NCBI RefSeq assembly: GCF_031143425.1
Contig: NC_090442.1
Span: 423,787,776 to 423,851,775, forward strand
Length of the DNA: 64,000 bases
Direction: 5' to 3'
From: Pleurodeles waltl
Lineage: Eukaryota; Chordata; Amphibia; Caudata; Salamandridae
Shown: piece by piece, positions 54,396 through 64,000 of the stretch
Layout: every line of letters begins with the position of its first letter
How positions within the stretch are numbered: the first letter of the stretch is position 1
The notes under the pieces: model-generated
What the model was told of the DNA's origin: nothing
The model's database searches: none
Seen by the model: the letters and a program-made list of their open reading frames with translations, nothing else
Made by a program: the position numbers and the translations under genes

Positions 54396-57237
54396 TCACC
54401 TCGTGGTGCCATACATGGGGCGGCTCCTGCTATGTCCCGGGAGTGGGCACAGCTCCCGCCAAGTCAGAGCAAACACTCTGCTTCCAGCAGGTGAGAGCTG
54501 TCAAAATGGACAAAGTGGAGGTTTAATCACTTTCTCTGTCTGTAGACATGCCGTCAGGGAAAGAGAGGAAACTATCGCTCTTGCACACAGTGAGCTGCAT
54601 GTTTAGCAGCTCCCTGTGTACAAAAGCAATGCCACCTACCACAGGAGGCGGGGAGCCAGCTAGGACCATGGGGGCCTTGAGGCTCCCCTGCGGTTCCACT
54701 GCACACTGGAACCTTGCACTGCTACTTACCCCTGATATTATATAACTTATGACATCTTCTGTGACATCATTGATAATATCACTGGAACAGTTGCAGTAAA
54801 ATTATTGATGAAGAAGATATGCATGGCGAGAGCTCGAGTTATAGTTACCTTAGGCCATGAGTTATACTTATTTCAAGTAACTCTAACTATAACTGCTGAA
54901 TTTCTCTGGTTTTGTGTGACTAAATTCAGAACATAACTTCAAAGAACCAATAACCTTTAGTATCATACACATATATAAACATTATACTTATTACTACTGA
55001 TGTACACAGAATACATCCCTATACAGTATATCTGCAACCAATCCATATGCAAATGCTTGTAGTAATAGTTACATGTTCAGACATACCATGTATGGTATGC
55101 CTAGCAATAGACTTTTGAGACTGTATTTGTCTATGTCAAAATATATTGTCATACGCTTTTATTATAGTTGTTTTTCCAGCTAATCATATGTTCATACTCT
55201 ACTCTGATCTATATGAGCCTGGAAAGCAGCACAAACCTATATGCAGAAACACATTTACACATACATTTTCTAAATATGAGATAGAGAATGATGTAATACA
55301 TATACGTAAAACACAGAAAAAGATTAATATGTACACAACGTACATACATATAATCATGTGCTCACCTTTATTTATTTATTTGAAAGTTTTATATCGCACA
55401 AACCTGACCCTTGGGTATAAGAGCACTTTACATAATAAAACAATTTATCCACCCCTAGATTGATGGTTACATGGTCTGTGTAGTTTTTAAAGAGTGAATT
55501 ACAAGTTGCATGGTTCCTAGTATACACTGGTGATAATGTAGTTATTGTAGTATGCATTTTTAAAGGTAAGTTTGATGTATACAATCTATCTACCTATTGT
55601 GTGGTGGCAATGTGGTCTGTGACGGTACCATTGTGTTTGTTACAAGTTATGTATTTTTCTTGTCTGTAAGTACTTAGCCTTGATAAAAACTTGGCTACGC
55701 ATGTTTTCTTTATTGTTCATTAGAGGAGCTTGCCCTGTTTGTCCTCCGTTGCATATACTGCAGCGCCATGGAATCCTAGCTAATACTCATACCAATAAGT
55801 GGATTCTGCGCAAGAGGTCCATGAATCAAAGCGACATAGGTTTGAGGGGATGTCATCAATGTGGCATGTAATCATCAAGTATAATCACCATAGTTAAGAA
55901 TTTTGAACCTCAATCAATAACCACACCAGCTTATTAAGAAGGATTATAAAATGTATTTCCCTAGATTAACAATGCTAAAGTCAGGAAAATAACTCGCAAA
56001 CACAAATGATAGGCATATAGAATTAATAACGGTTGATTAGAATGTCTAATATACCTAAGTTTAATCAAAACAATCAAGCAAATAATCTCCAAAACTATAA
56101 CACTGATTAACAACACCAAAATCAGTAATAATGGCAATTTATGCATTGGTACAACATTCAAATGTGTCACTATAAATCTTCAGCATTCAGTATTAATACC
56201 CTCACTAACCACGAATTAGCATCAACATGTTGGGCTTCATGTAAAAAGAATTTAGAAAAATAAATTTAGAAAAATCTCTTTAACACCGGTTATTAGAAAA
56301 AAACATTATTAATACGCTGAAATCAGATTATAAATTGCAGCTGGTACCAATAAAGCAAAATAGACACATATGACATTACAATATCATACATTACCCAATT
56401 GATAACAATATGTAGTCTACTTCAGCAAGGGGTCACCATCAGATATGTCTTCAGAAGAATCGGGCCTAACAACTGCTAAACCCACACTGCTAATACGACT
56501 CGAATCATCAGCAAGAACACTGGAAACTAACGTCTTTGATCTCTCTAACTAAAACTTCTCTCCTCGAATCTGAATCCTCTCACCTAGAAATCCTACACAG
56601 GTTGTTATACTAATCTTCAAAAAGCTTATGATTGGTCAGTTCATGGGGTGGTTACACTTCAGCCAATAGTCATTTTAATTGATAACCTAAAATGCTACAT
56701 CATTTCGTCAACCAGGATATGTTCTCAATAGTAACTTTCCCTCTTCCGTCTCATCTGTAGCTTCATTGTTCCATCTCATCTAAACTTCTCTTCTCAGGAA
56801 GACACTTTCTTATTTGTTACATCCACTTCCATCCTTGAGGAAGAAACCACGTATTAGTAACATTCTGAAACAATAGAACATTCAACTTCTTCAAAGATTC
56901 AGTTAAACATGACCTTGTAAGACCTAATGCAGCAACCCACTAGGGGTAGATGTGGACACATCTATTAGAGCATCAAACACACTTTAATGTAAGCATTGAA
57001 TTATGGAAAATAACTACAACATTTAATCAGCATTTTACTCAGTTAAGAACAGAAAATGAGCTGTGGTGACCATTTTCATAAGTCACCCATTTTTCACGTG
57101 TTAATTCAACATATAACTAATATAATAAAATCATTAATAAACATGCTAGAAAATTCACACTCTCACAATCCCTTCTCTGATGACTATTTATGTCATCACA
57201 TCAATCCATAATAAATTTATTTATTATCATCAATTCT
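54396..57237. other. Unassigned sequence; lower part probably the retroviral 3' LTR
   Basis: 54396-55900 shows no gene; short AT-rich phrases only. From about 57165 downwards (minus sense), directly after a purine-rich stretch following env (AGAGAAGGGATTGTGAGAG), a TGTGAATTTTC start could be the 5' edge of a 3' LTR extending to about 55900. The other end and a second LTR copy cannot be placed within this window. Confidence 0.35.
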
Positions 57238-58383
57238 TCAAAATGTGGTCTCATTTATTTTCGCATTATTTCTCTTTCTCCTTCTATTTTTCCTGTAAAA
57301 TTTAGTCATTTGAATTTCAAAACTCCTATTTTTCTCCAAATTTCTTCTTTTTAAACATTTTATCAATTTATATCTGCCCCAAATCCCAATTAAACAAAAT
57401 AAAATTATTGACACCCATTTTGCTATTGTCAAACTAACACTTCTTCCCACATTGCTAAACCAATTTCCAACAGCTTTAATTCCCTTGCCAGCTTTTTCCC
57501 AAACAGTAGTTTCTGTTAGTTCTTTTAAATCTTCTTTGTTAATTGTTACATTTTTAATCAACTCTTTAACTTTTCCTGAATTATCAGGTATAAATGAGAA
57601 ACAATGATTCAAACCAAGCAATTTGCAAACTCCGCCCTCTTTTGCTAAAAGAATGTCTGAAGCAAGGTGGTTCTGAAGTGCCATAGTTCTTGTAGCAGCC
57701 AACTCAGTATCTAGAAGAATATTAGCTACAGAATATCTTGTCAACATGTTATCCACTATTGTAGACAACTTTTGTATTTTGATCGAATTCAAGACTACTC
57801 CTACTGAAGGAATTATAGCCCCAAAAATGTCTCCCACAATGCTAGAAATTGATTCTCGCTTGTGTCTCGTTTGAAATTTCATTGTTTCAGGAATCTTACT
57901 CAAGTCTTCCAATTGATAGATTTTTGGAAAGACTATTCCCAAATAACATGTTCCATACCATCCCCTAGGAAGACGGTAACATACACTTCTCCCACAAATA
58001 TAGTAAATTCCAGGTACTGGTAGATCCTGCCCATTCATCATAAAATCCCACTTACTCCTAAACATAAAAACATGCCTACACTCACTCTTTCCCAAAAACA
58101 CTCTATCATTCTTATTCCACGGTCTACATATACAAAGTCTTCCCACGTATTCAGCATCTGTTGTTAGTTTTCCTTGTTTAGTAATATCAGTATAAGCTTA
58201 ATCAACCCCAGGTTTTCTACTTATTATTCCCTTGTCTTTATTTGACTTTATTTCTCTTCTTCTATCTTCTGTGTTATCTAAAACTTTCTTCTCTACAGGA
58301 GTTAGTAAACATGTTAAATTATTCCTGTGAGCGAACGCAGTGCCAAAAGTTAAAGTAGGCTCAAAGAAATCTCTCATAATGAC
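57238..58383 (-). pseudogene. env: Endogenous retrovirus env, C-terminal part (surface end plus transmembrane subunit)
   Basis: In minus sense the frame runs from the Harbinger junction (58383), has one in-frame TAA at 58198-58200, and then continues open for 302 codons from 58146. It shows a surface-subunit end rich in cysteines (WYGTCYLG), a furin-type site RHKR, a hydrophobic fusion-peptide-like stretch, heptad regions, a GGVC...C disulfide loop with C-X7-C spacing, a membrane-spanning helix (about residues 239-257 of the 302) and a basic cytoplasmic tail. These are hallmarks of retroviral envelope proteins. The N-terminal part is separated by the Harbinger copy 3 insertion and lies outside the window, if it survives. 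This is an old, interrupted genomic copy. Confidence 0.82.
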
Positions 58384-58715
58384 TATGGCCCTCATTACAA
58401 CCCTGGCGGTCGGTGTTAAAGTGGCGGTAATACGGCCAACAGGCCGGCGGTAAAAAAAAATGGAATCACAACCACGGCGGAAACCGCCAAAACATACAGC
58501 TACTTTAACACTCCGACCGCCATGGCAGTAGCAACAAACACCCCCGCGGTAACCGCCAACAGACAGGTGGAAGTCAATGCACCGGCCACCCCATCACAAC
58601 CTGCCCATCCGCCAGCTTTTCCAGGGCGGTACCAACACCATCAAAAGCACGGCGGAAACAGTACTTGGAAAGGAAACCACTCACCTCTCGACACTCAACG
58701 AAGAACCAGGACGCC

Positions 58716-58798
58716 ATGGAGCCTGAGCTGCAGGTCCTCCCCATGCTGGTCTACCACCTCATCTACCAGGAGTACCAATGGCGGCGGCGACGACCACG
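58716..58798 (+). pseudogene. Transposase exon 1, copy 3
   Basis: This 83 nt exon encodes MEPELQVLPMLVYHLIYQEY followed by an Arg-rich stretch and ends at a GTGAGTACTGCACC donor, exactly matching the copy 1 exon in length, phase and donor. It is itself undamaged, but the rest of the gene is broken. Its conservation between copies supports the two-exon transposase model. Confidence 0.75.
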
Positions 58799-59269
58799 GT
58801 GAGTACTGCACCTAGTACACAGGGGGGAGGAAAAAGAGAGTGACACACACATGCAAAACGCCACCCCCCCACCCCCACCCTCACCCACAACACCATACAC
58901 ACAAACACATGCATCAACATTACATTTACACCCCGTAACCCCCTGGAAGAATGCAAGGACTAAAGCAATAGAGTTAAATCAGTGATATTTTAGAAACAGA
59001 CAGATATACGTAAGAATTTTAAAAACAGTATTCACAAAAATATACAATATGTACATAAGGGGGTACATTGTCCACACAAAATGTCCGTGGGCAACTGGGC
59101 CAAAACTCATAGGCCAAGCCCACACTTGACTCCTGCCTCAATACGGAGAGAACACTGCAGGAGCATCAGGTCAAAAACACACAGGCACCTCAGGGGGAGG
59201 GTGAAGAGGGTTGCACCTCAGCCGGAAGATGGTAAAACGCCACTGCTCCTGGAGGGGGCTTCATGCCCA

Positions 59270-59640
59270 CAGCGATGCCCTGGGGAGTACAAGGCCACAG
59301 TCTCTCAAGTGGGTGGGTTGTCCACAGCGACGTCCTGGGGAGTGCAATGCAACAGTCTCTCAAGTGGGTGGTTTGCCCACTGCTTGGTCCTGGGGAGTGC
59401 AAGGCTACAGTCTCTCAAGTGGGTGGTTTGCCCACTGCTTGGTCCTGGGGAGTGCAAAGCCACAGTCTCTCATGGATGGTTTGCACACTGCTTGGTCCTG
59501 GGGAGTGCAAAGCCACAGTCTCTCAAGTAGGTGGTTTGCCCACTGCTTGGTCCTTGGCAGTGCAAAACCACAGTCTCTTAAGTGGGTGGTTTACCCACTG
59601 CTTGGTCCTGGGGAGTGCAAGGCCACAGTCTCTCTAGTGG
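59270..59640. repeat. Minisatellite of about 55 bp, about 7 copies
   Basis: Units contain GGGGAGTGCAAGGCCACAGT, CTCTCAAGTGGGTGGTTTGC and CCACTGCTTGGTCCT. They are homologous to the 63 bp array in copy 1 (11345-11585) at the same place in the element. Confidence 0.85.
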
Positions 59641-59644
59641 GTGC

Positions 59645-59975
59645 CGGTTTTCCACTGGTTCTGGAGGGGGCTTTGTGCCCAGTGTGCTTCATCCTGCCAA
59701 GGATTGGGTGAGTGGATGCCTTCTTCCACTGGTTCTGGAGGGGGCTTTGTGCCCAGTGTGCTTCATCCTGCCAAGGTTTGGGTGAGTGGATGCATATCTC
59801 CACTGGTTCTGGAGGGGGCATTGTGCCCAGTGTGCTTCATCCTGCCAAGGATTGGGTGAGTGGATGCCTTCTTCCACTGGTTCTGGAGGGGGCTTTGTGC
59901 CCAGTGTGCTTCATCCTGCCAAGGTTTGGGTGAGTGGATGCCTTCTCCTACTGGTTCTGGAGGGGGCTTTGGGGG
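59645..59975. repeat. 75 bp minisatellite, about 5 copies
   Basis: Units start CCACTGGTTCTGGAGGGGGC every 75 bp (59652, 59727, 59802, 59877, 59951), and contain TGTGCTTCATCCTGCCAAGG. The array occupies the position of the second array in copy 1 but has a different sequence. Confidence 0.85.
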
Positions 59976-59989
59976 TGCAAACCTGCGGC

Positions 59990-62488
59990 GGTGCTGGCCA
60001 TGGTGCAAGTGCCGGTGCTGCCATTGGTAGAGGGAGGCTCCAGCCCTTCTCATGCAGCCTCGGACGGCTACCCACTGGGGCTGCTGCTGCTGACAGTAGT
60101 GGTGCTTGCGGCGGTGCAGGTGGCGGTGCAGGTTGCGGTGCAGGTGGCGGGGCTTGCGGCGGTGCTAGCGGCAGGGCTAATGGTTTTGCCAGGTGGCGGA
60201 ATGGTTTTGGCAGGGGTTGGTGGCACACTGGCTGGGCTGACGGGTGCCCCCTTTGAGCCTTTGATAGCTGTAGGAACCACAGCGGATGACGATTTGGTGG
60301 CTGAGGTGCTGGGCTGGGTTCTGGCCACCCTGGCCCGAGAGGAAGGACGGGTAGGGGAAGGGAAGAGGTCAGAGTTGGCCAGGAAAAGCATTTTAGGGAC
60401 ACTGGGACGGGAAGAGGGAGAGGGTTTGGGAGTGGAGGAAGCAGGAGTGGTTGTAGGAGGTGTCTGTCTGCTGAGTTTCGGTGCAGGTGCATGGACTGGA
60501 TGCTGTTGTAAGGTGGATAGCTGTTGGGTGGGTGGGTGCTTGCTTTTGTGTGCTTTGGGAGAAGGAGTGACAGACACACTGGGAGAGGACACAGGGGATG
60601 TGTACATGGATGTGGGGGTGGTGACTGCCAGTGAGGGGCGTGTTGTGATGGGCGTGCTGGTGATAGAGGTAGTGGATGAGGATGTAGTGCATCCAGGTGT
60701 GAGTGGAGATGCTACTGGGAGTGAGGTGGAGAACGAGGAGGAAGGGAAACACAGTGGAGGCAGTGGATGTTGGTGTGTCTGCATGGGGATGGTGCATGTG
60801 TGAGTACCTGTGAGATGAAGTGTGGTGCTTGTGCTTGCCTGAGCCACTTTTGTGTGTTGATTTGGGTGAATGCTGGTCTGAAGGTGTGCTTGGGATAGGT
60901 TGAGGTTGAGCGGATTGGGACTGGGTAGAGGAGGTTGGAGGAGGGAGGCTGCAGACAGGGACAATGGCTGCCATCAATGCTGAGGCCAGAGCCTGAAATG
61001 CTCTCTGTTGGGCCGCCACACCAGAGTGAATGCCCTCCAGGTATGCATTTGTTTGTTGCAAATGCCTCTCAACACCCTGATGCCATTCAGTATGGTTGAC
61101 TGCCCAACAGTGAGGGATCTCAGGAGGTCAATAGTCTCCTCACTGAGGGCAGCAGGGCTGACTGGGGCAGGGCCTGAGGTGCCTGGGGCAAAGGAGATGC
61201 CCACCCTCCTGGGTGAGAGGGCATGGGAAACACGCGGAGGGGCTGCTGGGAGGGCGGTGCTGGTCGGGGGGGTGGCGGCTGTTCCTGTTGTTGGAGTGGG
61301 TACAGAGGTGTCCACCACCGCCAGGAAGCTTCCATCGGAGGAGGAGTTGGTGTCTCTGGTGTCCCCTGTCCCCATCGTGGTGCTCCCCTCGCCCTCCGTC
61401 CCACTGGTGCCCTCACCGTCGGTGGATTCAGCCTCCAGGCTCATGTGGGATGCAGCTCCCTCTGTCGCCGGTGCCTCTGCTCCTCTGCCTGATGATGCTA
61501 ATGCACACAAGGACAGGGTGACAAAACAAAAAGGGGGGGAGAGACAGAGGATACACTTGGTCAATGCCAGCAACAACACTACCGTTGGCGTTTACAACTC
61601 ACAGGGAGCAGCCCTATGCACTAGGCCATGCACTACCAGTTACTAAGATAGTCACCAGCCCATGGGGTACAATGCCTAACGCCATTAGCTGCACACCTGA
61701 AACCCACAGGACCCTGCCCAGTAGTAGATGCCCAGTAACACTATTGGGGGTGGAGTGCTTTAGAGCCTGCCCAACAAGGGACATATCCTGCCATGTTCTC
61801 CCTGGCCTAGAGGCACCCACATCCCACATCCCCCACCCAGGTAAACCTTAACGTGTGCACAGTCATGAATCTGGATTTGTACTCACCCCCTTGTGGCTGC
61901 TGTGATGCCTTCAAGCGCCCATCCAACTCCAGATAGGCCACCGCCAGGATGCAGAACATCAGGGGGGTCAGGGTACGATGGGCACCCCTTCCTCATTGGG
62001 AGGCCAACCCCAGCTGGGCCTCCGCCATCTTCCTTGCCAAGCAGCGCAGGTCCTCCCACCATTTGCGGCAGTGGGTGCTTCGTCTGTCAAAGACCCCCAG
62101 AGTCTGCACTTCCTTGGCGATGGTAACGCCAAATACCCTTTTTCTGATGGGCGCTGACCTGCATGGAAAAGACAGCAGAAAAGCAAATTAGTTAACCGTC
62201 CATACCGTCACACTCATGGCCCACCAGATCTCTCCCATCCCCTGACTTACACACATTGACCACCATACATGCAGCACCCTGGCCAGGACGCCTCAGCCCC
62301 CCCCCTACATGTCGCTTACACACACAGCAATCCATACATTCATGGCCCACGCATCATGCTCACAATGTACTCACCTGTTTGTCTGGAGGACTGTAGAGTA
62401 ACGTGTACTGGGGTAGGACCCCATCCACCAGTTTCTTCAACTCCTCCGCAGCGAAGGCAGAGGCCCTTTCCCCAGACACATGAGCCAA
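59990..62488 (-). pseudogene. Gene B (Myb/SANT-like), copy 3, inactivated
   Basis: Exon 1 (62488-62375) has the conserved 114 nt length and GTGAGT donor, but the start codon reads TTG where copies 1 and 2 have ATG. Exon 2 (62158-61887) is 272 nt, one base longer than the conserved 271, because of an inserted T in the GIWR motif region, and it also has an in-frame TGA. Exon 3 starts at 61497 after TGCATTAG. It reads ASSGRGAEAPATEGAASHM..., keeps PVSPAALSEETIDLLRSL, then shifts frame near 61080 at the start of the helical segment. The Ser/Thr/Pro-rich tail continues in other frames to about 59990. Confidence 0.75.
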
Positions 62489-62933
62489 TGTAGCTTCCAG
62501 ACACAGATCACAGCAGCACTTGCAGTGTAGGTCCTCTCCTTTTGACGGTCAGGTAACAAGTGAGAGCACAGATAGAAAATGACGGTCACGGTCGTGGCGG
62601 TGCATACCGTCACTGCTGGTGTACATCGCCATTGGCTCCTGGAACCCATAGGGCCCAATGATAACCAATGCGAAGTTGCACAGTGGTCATCGACCGCCTA
62701 CCACAACGGTGCACAACGCCAGCGGAATTACCTAATTTCCACTTGTCCCTCCTCACAGGTCAGGCAGCCGACATTTCAGGGGGGCACAGGCCATGGCACC
62801 TAATTGCGTCACAGCAGACATTGGCACAGCAACTGACTCTCACATTCACATACAGGTTCTGTAAAGGAAAAGATGCATCATTATTTCAATTGATGTGTGA
62901 ATATGACCCTCTTCTCACCGTTTTCCTCCATAG

Positions 62934-64000
62934 CCTTCAACCACTGAGGATGAATATGAGATGGCGACATCCTCCAGTGTACAGACCCCTGGTGGACCTT
63001 GCGACTATGGAGAACAGACACATTATCCTAACCTACAGACTTGATCGGGCCACAATCCAAGAACTCTGTGCCCAATTGGAGCCAGACCTGATGTCAGCTA
63101 TCTGCCAGCCCAGAGGTATCCCCCGTCTAGTGGAGGTCCTGTCAGTGCTCCATTTCCTGGAAAGTGGTTCCTTCCAAACAACAGTGGCCATTGCATCAGG
63201 GATGTCTCAGCCAATGTTCTCCAATGTGTTGACCAGAGTGTTGTTAGCCCTGCGCTGAAACACATGTGCAGCTACATCGTATTCCCCCAGGTGGAGGATT
63301 TGGCCACAGTGAAAGCTGACTTTCATGCCCTGGGACATATCCCCAACATCATTGGTGCCATTTGTCCCCCCCCCCCGGAAAAATTAAAAAGGGTTCAGGA
63401 ATAGAAAAAGCTATCACTCGATGAATGTGCAGATGGTGTGTTTGGGGGACCAGTATATCTCCCATGTGAATGCTAAGTTTCCTGGCTCTGTGCATGACAC
63501 CTTTATCTTGAGGAATAGCAGCACCCCATATGTGATGGGTCAACTCCAGAGGCACCGAGTGTGTCTAATAGGTGAGCCCAAGGTCCCCACCCAGTATAAG
63601 TTGGTGTCTGGGTATGGTGCTGTCCCTAAGGGTTAGTGTGTGTCTAACAGGTATCCCTCAATATTTGCAGGTGACTCTGGTTACCCCAACTTCTCATGGC
63701 TACTGACACCAGTGAGGAATCCCAGGACAAGGGCAGAGGAACGTTACAATGAGGCACATGGGCGAACAAGGAGGATAATTGAAAGAACCTTTGTCCTCCT
63801 GAAGGCCAGGTTCCGGTGCCTCCATCTGACAAGTGGATCCCTGTACTACCCAAGAAGGTGTTCCAGATCATCGTTGCATGTTGTACAACCTGGCCTTGAG
63901 ATGCTAGGTGCCTTTTCTGCAGGAGGATGAGCCTGGAGATGGTCTTGTGGCAGCGGTGGGGCCTGTGGACAGTGAGGAAGAGGAGGCAGAGGAAGAAGAT
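62934..64000 (+). pseudogene. Harbinger transposase main exons, copy 3, inactivated
   Basis: After a TTTTCCTCCATAG acceptor the frame reads MNMRWRHPPVYRPLVDLATM and follows copy 1 until a small insertion near 63255 shifts it. Around 63360-63385 a deletion replaces the IDGTHVALV block, removing the first catalytic Asp, and leaves a C10+ run. A 99 nt intron (63572-63670, GTGAGC donor, ATATTTGCAG acceptor) interrupts the gene immediately before GDSGYP. Beyond it HGRTRRIIERTFVLLKARFR retains the catalytic Glu. Further small deletions follow near 63850-63900. The C-terminal acidic tail is cut by the window end. Confidence 0.82.

Larger units (their letters stand above)
58387..64000 (+). mobile_element. 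Harbinger DNA transposon, copy 3 (inactive, truncated by window end)
   Basis: It begins GGCCCTCATTACAACCCTGG after the flank TAT (58384-58386, possible TSD). It has the same three-gene layout as copy 1 and is closer to copy 1 than copy 2 is. It was inserted in the retroviral env. The transposase and gene B are both damaged. Gene A and the right terminus lie beyond 64000. Confidence 0.85.

Noticed and set aside
55372..55470. CR1- or SINE-like 3' end (TTTATATCGCACAAAC...GAGCACTTTACATAATAAAA)
   Set aside because: The resemblance is too short to assign without a library search.
1..64000. tRNA, rRNA or host protein-coding genes
   Set aside because: I looked for cloverleaf-like runs with A/B box patterns and for non-transposon domains and found none I could defend.

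Overview
The window looks like a stretch of a giant, repeat-dominated vertebrate genome, most probably a salamander. Pleurodeles is my best guess, because DIRS and Ty3/gypsy elements and a large expansion of Harbinger DNA transposons are known from that lineage. This is inference from element content; no host gene was recognised. Almost everything that can be identified is a transposable element, often nested, and many boundaries are fixed here by target-site duplications (TSDs).

Layout: (1) 1-1489 has no gene. (2) 1490-21215 is a three-level nest. A decayed DIRS-type tyrosine-recombinase retrotransposon (1490-5194, resuming at 20907) was split by a non-autonomous LTR retrotransposon (5195-20901, TSD AGGAG) carrying only a gag-like reading frame. 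The right LTR of that element was in turn split by an apparently intact 8.6 kb Harbinger transposon (10487-19051, TSD AAA). (3) 22085-36100 is a degenerate GAGTG-type satellite, interrupted by an unassigned 1.3 kb block and by an 11.3 kb Ty3/gypsy element (23829-35093, minus strand, TSD GTGCC). Its pol has integrase BEFORE reverse transcriptase (Gmr1-like order). (4) 36388-38867 is a solo LTR (TSD CAGAA) containing a 965 bp Harbinger-type non-autonomous element (TSD ATA). (5) 41524-42137 is a 614 bp Harbinger-like element (TSD ACT) built almost entirely of consecutive hairpins. (6) About 42331-53858 is an old, degraded Harbinger relative, itself hit by a 189 bp fold-back element. (7) 53940-54390 is a short minisatellite. 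(8) 57238-58383 is the 3' part of an endogenous retrovirus env (minus), interrupted by (9) a third Harbinger copy (58387 to beyond the window end), inactivated.

The most interesting system is the Harbinger family, present three times with the same architecture. A plus-strand DDE transposase has a first exon of about 83 nt encoding a short Arg-rich N-terminus, separated from the main exon by an intron of roughly 4-6.5 kb. Inside that intron, on the opposite strand, lies a three-exon gene for a Myb/SANT-like protein with a long Ser/Thr/Pro-rich tail (gene B). Downstream, also antisense, is a second two-exon Myb/SANT-like gene resembling NAIF1 (gene A). Harbingers classically carry a transposase plus one Myb-like partner; here there are two. 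In the 10487-19051 copy all three genes are open once spliced (predicted 372, 676 and 242 aa), with exon lengths and phases that match the other copies. Subterminal minisatellites occur at the same position in two copies.
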